A DNA stretch of 64,000 nt from Krasilnikovia cinnamomea (GTDB lineage: Bacteria > Actinomycetota > Actinomycetes > Mycobacteriales > Micromonosporaceae). The first letter of the stretch is position 1. Each line of letters opens with the position of its first letter. The notes under the pieces are model-generated. The model was not told the origin of the DNA. It did no database searches and worked only from the letters and a program-made list of their open reading frames with translations. The stretch is taken from the NCBI RefSeq assembly GCF_004217545.1, contig NZ_SHKY01000001.1, forward strand, positions 3,782,001-3,846,000, written 5' to 3'. The position numbers and the translations under genes were made by a program. This document shows positions 58,574-64,000 of the stretch, piece after piece.

Positions 58574-59029
58574 CTATCCCTCTGCCACGAGCCGGCGTAG
58601 TGCTGCGACGTCGGCGCGCCACTGGTTCTCCGGCAAGGGCATGTTGGGGCCGTCCGGCAGCGGCGCGCCCGGAGCCGGGTCGTCGAGGTAGCGGGCTGTG
58701 ACGTGGGTGTGCAGGTGGGGTCCGCGGTTGCCCATGGTCATGTAGTTGATCTTCATAGGTTGGAAGTAGTCGTCCACCAGCCTGCCGACGCGAAGGACGT
58801 CCGCGTGATAGCTCGCGGCCTCGTCCGCACTCAGATGATGTGGCTCCACGGCGTGCCGGCCGCGCCAGATCACCACGACGTAGCCGCGTACCAGGGCCTT
58901 CCTGGCGAGGTACGCGTCGGTGTGCGCACCGGCGTAGATCCGTGCGCCCGTGCGCGACTCGTCAGGCCGGCCCTCGGCGCAGAGGCGGCACACGGTTCCG
59001 CGACGCGCGCGTCCCAGTCGGTCGGCCAT
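58574..59029 (-). CDS. HIT-family protein
   Basis: A 151-residue histidine-triad protein (nucleotide hydrolase or transferase family). The triad motif is GPHLHTHVTAR. A CRLC motif near the N-terminus suggests zinc binding, as in many HIT proteins. ATG at 59029. Neighbours are unrelated small genes. Confidence 0.88.
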   Translation of the reverse strand: MADRLGRARRGTVCRLCAEGRPDESRTGARIYAGAHTDAYLARKALVRGYVVVIWRGRHAVEPHHLSADEAASYHADVLRVGRLVDDYFQPMKINYMTMGNRGPHLHTHVTARYLDDPAPGAPLPDGPNMPLPENQWRADVAALRRLVAEG

Positions 59030-59212
59030 CCCATTGCCTGATCTTCGCAGTGCGACGCCAGGTGGGGCCGTCCGGCGGGGCGGGAGCCGGCGGCGGGCTC
59101 GCGCCCGCGGGCATTTCACGACCGGCGGCCCGCACGGCGAGGTGCGCAAAGACCCCGGCAGGGGCAAGGTCGTCGGTGGGGCCGTGACCGGCCCGATCGG
59201 AGGGCGGTGCGA

Positions 59213-59824
59213 ATGACGGACACGGACACGGCTGCGATCTCCATCGTGCCGGCCAACGAGGCGACCCCGGACGACCTGACCGCCATCTTCGGAGTACGCG
59301 GGGAGCCCGCCCGCTGCCACTGCCAGTGGTTCAAGATCCGGGATGCCCAGTGGGGCTCGGTACCGGTCGAGGAGAAGGCCCGGCGCCTGCGGGAGCAGAC
59401 CCACTGCGGTGATCGTACGGCCGGCTCGACGACCGGACTGGTCGCGTACCTCGACGGCGAACCGGCCGGGTGGTGCGCGGTCGAACCCCGCACCGAGTAC
59501 GTGCGCCTGCTGCGCGGCCGCGTGCCGTGGAGTGGGCGCTCGGAGGACCGTACGGATGCCGGGGTGTGGGCGGTGACCTGCTTCGTCACCCGTACCGGGT
59601 TCCGCCGTCGCGGGGTCAGCCGGGCGCTGGCGGCCGCCTCCGTGGGCTACGCGCGCGAGCGCGGTGCCCGTGCTCTCGAGGGATATCCGATCATCACCCG
59701 GCCGGGGCAGACCTTCGGCTGGGGCGAGCTGTACGTCGGCAGCAGCGGCATCTTCGCCGCCGCCGGATTCCGCGAGGTCTCCACGCCGACACCCCGGCGT
59801 GCCGTGATGCGGATCGATTTCTAG
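59213..59824 (+). CDS. GNAT-family N-acetyltransferase
   Basis: A 203-residue acetyltransferase. The cofactor region is CFVTRTGFRRRGVSRALAAASVGYARERGA, with the R-R-R-G-V pyrophosphate loop. An N-terminal CHCQWF motif is typical of a common actinomycete GNAT group. GGAGG lies 9 bp before ATG 59213; a GTG at 59207 is too close to it. Substrate unknown. Confidence 0.87.
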   Translation: MTDTDTAAISIVPANEATPDDLTAIFGVRGEPARCHCQWFKIRDAQWGSVPVEEKARRLREQTHCGDRTAGSTTGLVAYLDGEPAGWCAVEPRTEYVRLLRGRVPWSGRSEDRTDAGVWAVTCFVTRTGFRRRGVSRALAAASVGYARERGARALEGYPIITRPGQTFGWGELYVGSSGIFAAAGFREVSTPTPRRAVMRIDF

Positions 59825-59934
59825 CCGGGTGGACCGACACCCCGTTGGTGGCGTGCCGCGCCGATTCCCGCCGCGGACGGGGTGAGCGGCGTAGTGTCGG
59901 CACAACGCTGAGAAGACGCGTCGGGAGTGCTCCG

Positions 59935-60459
59935 ATGACCGTATTGCTGCTGGCCGAGGACGACCCCGACCTTCGCGACGGGCTGCAGCGGCTGATGGAG
60001 CGGGCCGGCTACGTGGTCCACGCCGCGGACAACGGCGGCACCGCGTTGCGCCTCGCGGTCGCCGAGCCGCCGGATGTCGTGCTCACCGACCTGGACATGC
60101 CGGAGCTCGACGGCCTGGCGTTGTGCCAGGCGATCCGCGGCCGGACCGAGATCGGGGACATCCCGGTCGCCGTGCTCAGCGGCCGGTTGCGGTCGGCCGA
60201 CACCGACCTGCGCGCCGCCGGGGTCTGCGCCGTCCTGCTCAAGCCGATGCCCAACGCCGAGCTGATCGAGGTGGTGCGCGCACTCGCCGAGTACGGGCCG
60301 CACCCGCACGACACGACCCCGTGCCGGGTCCTGCCCGCCGACGGGGCGGGGCGGTGCGCCGGCACTGTCTCGGCGAGCTGTGGCGGCCGCCCGAGGCGCG
60401 ATCGGCGGACCGGGGGCGTGGTCGTGGATCCGCTGGCAGACTCGCGGAATGAGCTCTGA
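59935..60459 (+). CDS. Single-domain response regulator
   Basis: A 174-residue receiver protein with the acidic pair (AEDD), phospho-acceptor Asp52 (LTDLDMPELDG) and the conserved Lys in LLKPMP. After residue 125 the chain is an unstructured Arg/Gly-rich tail with no output domain. No histidine kinase is adjacent, so it is an orphan. Its stop overlaps the start of the next gene by 11 bp. Confidence 0.85.
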   Translation: MTVLLLAEDDPDLRDGLQRLMERAGYVVHAADNGGTALRLAVAEPPDVVLTDLDMPELDGLALCQAIRGRTEIGDIPVAVLSGRLRSADTDLRAAGVCAVLLKPMPNAELIEVVRALAEYGPHPHDTTPCRVLPADGAGRCAGTVSASCGGRPRRDRRTGGVVVDPLADSRNEL

Positions 60460-60718
60460 GAAGGTCGAGGTGCTCGCGCGTACGGGCAGCCACGCCGTCG
60501 TGCACCTGCCGGGCCGCGCGTTTCCCGGCATCCACGTGCCGGGGGACGGCTTCGCGGCGCTGCACCTGCAACTCGCCGCGGCCGCGCGGGCGCTACGTGC
60601 GGAGCCGGGTGATCAGGACGCCCTGGGCGAGCTTGATCATGTGGTCGGCGAGGTTGGCGCCGTGCTGGCAGCGTACGAGCGGACGCTGGCGGAGCGTGGG
60701 ATCCGGCGTCCGTACTGA
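60449..60718 (+). CDS. Small conserved protein (DUF6959-like)
   Basis: An 89-residue protein (SSEKVEVLARTGSHAVVHLPGR, FPGIHVPGDGF, then an amphipathic helix). I recognise the layout as DUF6959; no function is known. It overlaps the preceding receiver gene, so translation may be coupled. Confidence 0.75.
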   Translation: MSSEKVEVLARTGSHAVVHLPGRAFPGIHVPGDGFAALHLQLAAAARALRAEPGDQDALGELDHVVGEVGAVLAAYERTLAERGIRRPY

Positions 60719-60749
60719 TTTCGTCGTACCCCGGGCCTAGCGTGGCCCC

Positions 60750-61274
60750 ATGATGGAGACCGCCGACGAGCTGGCCAACCTGCAACGGCTGCTCGACGCT
60801 TCGCACGCCACGTCGACCGAGCATCTGCGGGGCATCATCGACGCGGATCGCACGCTGACGGCAGCTGATCTCGCCGCGTTGCTCACCGGCATGCGGGTGC
60901 TCAGCGTGGCCACCGTGACCGCCGCCGGTGAGCCGCGCATCAGCGCGCTCGACGGCCACTTCCTGCACGCCACCTGGACCTTCAGCACGAGCGCGACCGC
61001 CGCGAAGGCCCGACATCTCCAGGCGCGACCCGCGGTCAGCGTCGCGCACATCGACGGGGAGGAGATGGCCGTCTTCAGCCACGGCCGGGTCGAGGTCATG
61101 ACGCCGGACGATCCGCGCTGGGGCGAGACCATCGACCACTGGACGGCGCACTACGGCAGCTCGCCACTGTCCTGGGGCGACGAGATCCGGATGTATCGCC
61201 TGCGCCCACACTGGATGGTGGGTTACGCCTTCAAGCGCTCCGAACTGCTCGCCTCGCGTGGCGTCCCCGGCTGA
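60750..61274 (+). CDS. Pyridoxamine 5'-phosphate oxidase-family protein
   Basis: A 174-residue split-barrel flavin-binding protein: VLSVATVTAAGEPRISALDGHFL forms the first strands and WTFSTSATAAKARHLQARPAVSV the FMN-binding region. The family includes many F420- or FMN-dependent oxidoreductases without a known substrate. Start at ATG 60750. A 7-bp inverted repeat follows the stop (ATCTTCG 61300-61306 with 61320-61326). Confidence 0.82.
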   Translation: MMETADELANLQRLLDASHATSTEHLRGIIDADRTLTAADLAALLTGMRVLSVATVTAAGEPRISALDGHFLHATWTFSTSATAAKARHLQARPAVSVAHIDGEEMAVFSHGRVEVMTPDDPRWGETIDHWTAHYGSSPLSWGDEIRMYRLRPHWMVGYAFKRSELLASRGVPG

Positions 61275-61501
61275 GCCGAACAAAGCGAGAGACGTTCAAA
61301 TCTTCGACGCATTTCGCTGCGAAGATCAGTGTCGCCCAGGGTGATCGCGGCGTGGCGCAGGGGAATGATCGGTGCGGACGCCGCCTGCCAGGGCGGGGTT
61401 GAGAGCCGCAGGCTGCGCGCAAGGGGGGCCGCAGTTCTGCGCGCGGGGGTGGGGCCGCATGGCGGTCCCGCCCCTGCACTCGGCGCGGCTAAACTCCGCA
61501 C
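61275..61501. other. Intergenic gap with a dyad
   Basis: A 227-bp gap. It holds the dyad ATCTTCG-N13-CGAAGAT (61300-61326), which could be a terminator for the upstream gene or an operator; otherwise I see nothing. Confidence 0.4.
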
Positions 61502-62788
61502 GTGGTCGAGGCGCCGGAGTGGGATGTCGCCGTTGTCGGAGCCGGGCCCGGCGGGCTCGCGGCAGCCTGCGCCGCGGCGTCGGCCGGGGCCCGGACGGTG
61601 GTTCTGGAGCGAGCCGCGCACCCTCGCTACAAGACCTGCGGGGGCGGCCTGATCGGCACGTCGCTGGGCATCGCTACGGAACGGATCGCGGTACCCGCTC
61701 GGGACACGGTCGCGGCGATCACCTTCGCGGTCGACGGGCGCCGGGCGTTCACCCGACGGGGCGGTGACACACCACTGCTCACGATGGTGCGGCGCGACGA
61801 CTTCGACCTCGCCTGGCACGACGCCGCGGTCGCCGCCGGTGCCAAGGTGCGGGCGAACTGCCAGGCCCGGAGCATCACCCAGGACCGGCGCGCCGCCTCG
61901 GTCGGGCTGGCGGACGGCTCGACGGTCACCGCGCGGGTGGTGATCGGCGCCGACGGTTCGGCGGGCATCACCTCCCGCCACGTCGGCGTCACCTTCGACC
62001 AGCAGGATCTTGGGCTCGAGGTCGAGGTCGTGCCCGATCCGTCGCAGCGTGCGGCCTGGCGGGGCCGGGTGTTGCTGGACTGGGGGCCCGTGCCGGGCTC
62101 GTACGGCTGGGTCTTTCCGAAGGACGACGAGCTCACCGTCGGCGTGATCATGGCGAAGGGCCGGGGCGGCGAGACGAAGGAGTACCTCGCGCGTTTCCTG
62201 GCCCGGCTGGGCCTGGCGGATCGTCCCGTCCGGCGCGATTCCGGCCACCTGACCCGGTGCCGCAGCGCTGGCGCGCCACTGCGCCGGGGCCGCGTCCTGG
62301 TCGTCGGCGACGCCGCGGGCCTGCTGGAGCCGTGGACCCGCGAGGGCATCAGCTACGCGCTGCGCTCGGGCATGTGGGCGGGCCAGGCCGCCGCGACGGC
62401 CTGCAGCCGCGCCGCCGAGCCGGGCGAGGAAGGGCCGCTGGCCGAGGGCGAGAAGCGGCCGCTGGCCGAGGGCGAGGAAGGGCCGCTGGCCGAGGGCGTG
62501 GAGCGGCCGCTGGCCGAGGGCGAGGAAGGGCCGCTGGCTGAGGGCGTGGAGCGGGCGCTGGCCGGGTACGAGCGGCAGGTGACCCGCGAACTGGTGCCGG
62601 AGATGGTGGCCGGGCGGCGGTTGCTGGGCGTCTTCGAGCGCCATCCCGGCCTTGTGCACGCGGCGATGGCGACCCCGCTGGGCTGGCGGGCGTTCACGGC
62701 GTTCTGCCGCGGTGAGCTTTCCATGGCCCATATCCTGCGCAGGCCGTCGATCCGGGTGGCGGTACGCGCGCTGGGTCCCCCGGGTTAG
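61502..62788 (+). CDS. FAD-dependent oxidoreductase (geranylgeranyl-reductase family)
   Basis: A 428-residue flavoprotein: FAD loop VVGAGPGGLAAACAAASAG at the N-terminus, the YKTCGGGLIG signature, and GDAAGLLEPWTREGISYAL. The family reduces isoprenoid chains or hydroxylates and halogenates aromatics in other contexts; substrate unknown here. Between residues about 308 and 358 lies a tract of eight-residue repeats (GPLAEGEE/RPLAEGVE) that is not part of the normal fold. The stop codon is inside the first unit of a 23-bp triplicate. GTG start at 61502. Confidence 0.85.
   Translation: MVEAPEWDVAVVGAGPGGLAAACAAASAGARTVVLERAAHPRYKTCGGGLIGTSLGIATERIAVPARDTVAAITFAVDGRRAFTRRGGDTPLLTMVRRDDFDLAWHDAAVAAGAKVRANCQARSITQDRRAASVGLADGSTVTARVVIGADGSAGITSRHVGVTFDQQDLGLEVEVVPDPSQRAAWRGRVLLDWGPVPGSYGWVFPKDDELTVGVIMAKGRGGETKEYLARFLARLGLADRPVRRDSGHLTRCRSAGAPLRRGRVLVVGDAAGLLEPWTREGISYALRSGMWAGQAAATACSRAAEPGEEGPLAEGEKRPLAEGEEGPLAEGVERPLAEGEEGPLAEGVERALAGYERQVTRELVPEMVAGRRLLGVFERHPGLVHAAMATPLGWRAFTAFCRGELSMAHILRRPSIRVAVRALGPPG
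62427..62570 (+). repeat. 24-bp tandem repeat tract inside the FAD reductase gene
   Basis: About five and a half copies of a 24-bp unit encoding [G/R]PLAEG[E/V]E, varying at the same codons in alternate copies. The period keeps the reading frame, so copy-number change alters protein length only. Confidence 0.85.
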
Positions 62789-62836
62789 CAGCGCTGGGTC
62801 CCCCGGGTTAGCAGCGCTGGGTCCCCCGGGTTAGCA
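62768..62836. repeat. Three perfect 23-bp tandem repeats at a stop codon
   Basis: The unit begins gcgctgggtccc and ends cgggttagca; copies lie at 62768-62790, 62791-62813 and 62814-62836 with no mismatch. The first supplies the TAG of the FAD reductase, and the third ends 2 bp before the convergent DUF6226 stop. The CCCCCGGG core could form short hairpins between convergent genes. Confidence 0.92.
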
Positions 62837-62838
62837 GC

Positions 62839-63417
62839 TCAGTACAGGGGCGGCGGCTCGGTGGGGTCGGCGGCCCGCCGGTTCCAGGGCGCCCACCGGA
62901 CGGCCGCCGCGAATCCCTCGCGCCGGGCCGCCCGTGCCTGCCGGCCCGACAGCTGCCCGCTGCGCCCCTGGCTGAAGTCCGGACCGATCAGCCGGGTTTC
63001 CCACCGCGAGCCGCTGAGGCGCCGCCGTACGCCCTCCCAGAGCCCACCCTCGACGTGCGCGTAGATCTCCCGGTGCAGGTCGTCGACGAGTTGCTTCGGA
63101 TCCTCGTCGCAGGCGTCGCAGCCGCACACCGGCAGCGCCAGTTCGTGCCAGCGGCCGAGGCGTACCGCGAGGCCCGGGAAGTCCGTGAACGCGACCGCGA
63201 GCGGCCCGGCCACGGGGGAGCGGGGGATCAGCCGCACGATGCGGACCTGCGGGTCGCCCGCGCGCCCCTCGAAGGGCTCCGTAGTCTCCCGCCGCTCGAC
63301 GGTGTACCGCTCGGTCAGCTCGTCCAGCAACACCTCGGCCGCGTCGTGGAGCAGGTCGAAGCGCCCCGGATCGGTGACCCGGAGATACGTTTCGGGCGGC
63401 GGGTCGACGTCCCCCAT
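62839..63417 (-). CDS. DUF6226-like protein
   Basis: A 192-residue protein (YLRVTDPGRFDLLHDAAEVLL, then RIVRLIPRSPVAGPLAVAFTDFPGL, then PVCGCDACDED). The layout fits DUF6226; the CGCDxC cluster may bind metal. Function unknown. Convergent with the FAD reductase gene. Confidence 0.78.
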   Translation of the reverse strand: MGDVDPPPETYLRVTDPGRFDLLHDAAEVLLDELTERYTVERRETTEPFEGRAGDPQVRIVRLIPRSPVAGPLAVAFTDFPGLAVRLGRWHELALPVCGCDACDEDPKQLVDDLHREIYAHVEGGLWEGVRRRLSGSRWETRLIGPDFSQGRSGQLSGRQARAARREGFAAAVRWAPWNRRAADPTEPPPLY

Positions 63418-63527
63418 CTGGGCATTATGCCGCGGCGGCTGAGCGCTGCTCAGCCGAACGGGAAGCCGGCCGCGGCCGGAGGTGCGTGCGACCCGGGCTG
63501 TGGATCGCGCGCACCGTGATCACCGGA

Positions 63528-63725
63528 TCAGTCGAAGACGAACTCGCCGGCGGTGACGCCTTCGACGAAGGCGGCCCACTCCTGTGGGGTGAACGTGAGC
63601 GCGGGGGCGCCGGGATTCTTGGAGTCGCGGATGAGGAAGGTGTCGTTGACCTTCGCCACCTCGACGCAGGTGCCGTTACCGCAGCGGGAGCTCTTCCGCC
63701 ACTTGGGTTCGGTGCGGTCGGTCAT
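63528..63725 (-). CDS. DUF397-domain protein
   Basis: A 65-residue DUF397 protein: WRKSSRCGNGTCVEVA, IRDSKNPGAPALTFTPQEWAAF. The family is small, actinomycete-specific and usually sits beside a DUF5753/helix-turn-helix regulator, as here. AAAGGA lies before ATG 63725. These pairs are often compared with toxin-antitoxin or WhiJ-like developmental systems. Confidence 0.92.
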   Translation of the reverse strand: MTDRTEPKWRKSSRCGNGTCVEVAKVNDTFLIRDSKNPGAPALTFTPQEWAAFVEGVTAGEFVFD

Positions 63726-63789
63726 GGTGCGGGTCCTTTCAAGGCGTGCCCACGGACCAGCGCACGCACCGGCCCGTGGGTCGGTGAGG

Positions 63790-64000
63790 TTACTGCGTAT
63801 TCGGGTCGCCCCGCCGGCTGTGTTCAGCCGCGCGCAGGGCTTTGATCCGGTCACGGATGAAGGCGACGGTGGTCGCCTCGTCCGTGGCCGCGCTCCATAC
63901 CTTGTCGTACCGGTTGCGGTGCCGCGAGGTGGTGGCGAGGTCCTCCACGAGCTCGTCGGTCAGACCGTTCTCCCGGTACAGCACCGCGTTCTCGGGCAGA
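63790..64000 (-). CDS. C-terminal part of a DUF5753 regulator (cut by the window edge)
   Basis: The last 70 residues of a gene that starts outside the window (ends LVEDLATTSRHRNRYDKVWSAAT...RDRIKAL). The pattern and the DUF397 neighbour suggest the ligand-binding DUF5753 end of an XRE-type regulator. The helix-turn-helix is not visible. Confidence 0.6.
   Translation of the reverse strand, partial: LPENAVLYRENGLTDELVEDLATTSRHRNRYDKVWSAATDEATTVAFIRDRIKALRAAEHSRRGDPNTQ

Noticed and set aside
62427..62836. Tandem repeats as a CRISPR array
   Set aside because: Units are directly adjacent with no spacers, and most of the tract is in frame within a coding sequence.

Overview
The window is high-GC actinomycete DNA. 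GTG/TTG starts with GGAGG-type ribosome sites, a DUF397/DUF5753 pair, type II PKS genes and many transporters suggest a filamentous actinomycete, possibly Micromonosporaceae; the family is an inference. No rRNA, tRNA, CRISPR array or insertion sequence was seen.

Region A (about 0.67-28.4 kb) is an aromatic (type II) polyketide cluster with an aminosugar arm. Its core, on the plus strand, is KS-alpha, KS-beta (CLF), ACP, a complete acetyl-CoA carboxylase (fused carboxyltransferase, biotin carrier, biotin carboxylase), an ActIII-type ketoreductase and a didomain aromatase/cyclase. A multicopper oxidase, a sugar N-methyltransferase, a second didomain aromatase/cyclase, an SDR and flavin-dependent redox genes follow. 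An ActIV-like metallo-beta-lactamase-fold cyclase diverges from KS-alpha. Sugar genes (rmlA, rmlB, a DegT-family aminotransferase, a TylM1/DesVI-like dimethyltransferase and a GT1 glycosyltransferase) point to a 4-dimethylamino-4,6-dideoxyhexose on the aglycone. metK could supply SAM. Export and self-protection are represented by an ABC exporter, an MFS pump and two quinone-oxidoreductase paralogues. Three promoters with 19-bp -35/-10 spacing and SoxR/MerR-like operators drive the export and quinone-reduction part.

Region B (28.5-32.4 kb) holds a secreted HAF-repeat protein, an SRPBCC protein and an S9 peptidase, which look like a spacer between clusters.

Region C (32.4-54.9 kb) is a leftward, tightly coupled 12-gene operon for an unrecognised hybrid NRPS-PKS product. 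In transcription order it encodes an HpaB-type flavin monooxygenase, a SAM methyltransferase, a one-polypeptide ureohydrolase-aminotransferase fusion, an NRPS (A-PCP-C-A-PCP; first A domain has a serine-like code), a PKS with order KS-AT-KR-DH-ACP, a free-standing condensation domain, a three-gene ABC exporter, an ATP-grasp ligase, a D-2-hydroxyacid dehydrogenase and a second ATP-grasp ligase. There is no thioesterase. The enzyme set suggests an arginine/ornithine-derived, possibly C-methylated building block and chain finishing by condensation or ATP-dependent amide formation. This is the best candidate here for an undescribed system.

Region D (55.7-64 kb) is ordinary small-gene territory: an internally deleted GNAT remnant, SRPBCC, AraC, STAS, HIT, GNAT, a lone receiver domain, DUF6959, a PNPOx-like protein, an FAD reductase with an internal 24-bp repeat tract and a 23-bp triplicate at its stop codon, DUF6226, DUF397 and a truncated DUF5753 regulator. 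No SARP, LuxR or TetR pathway regulator was found for either cluster.
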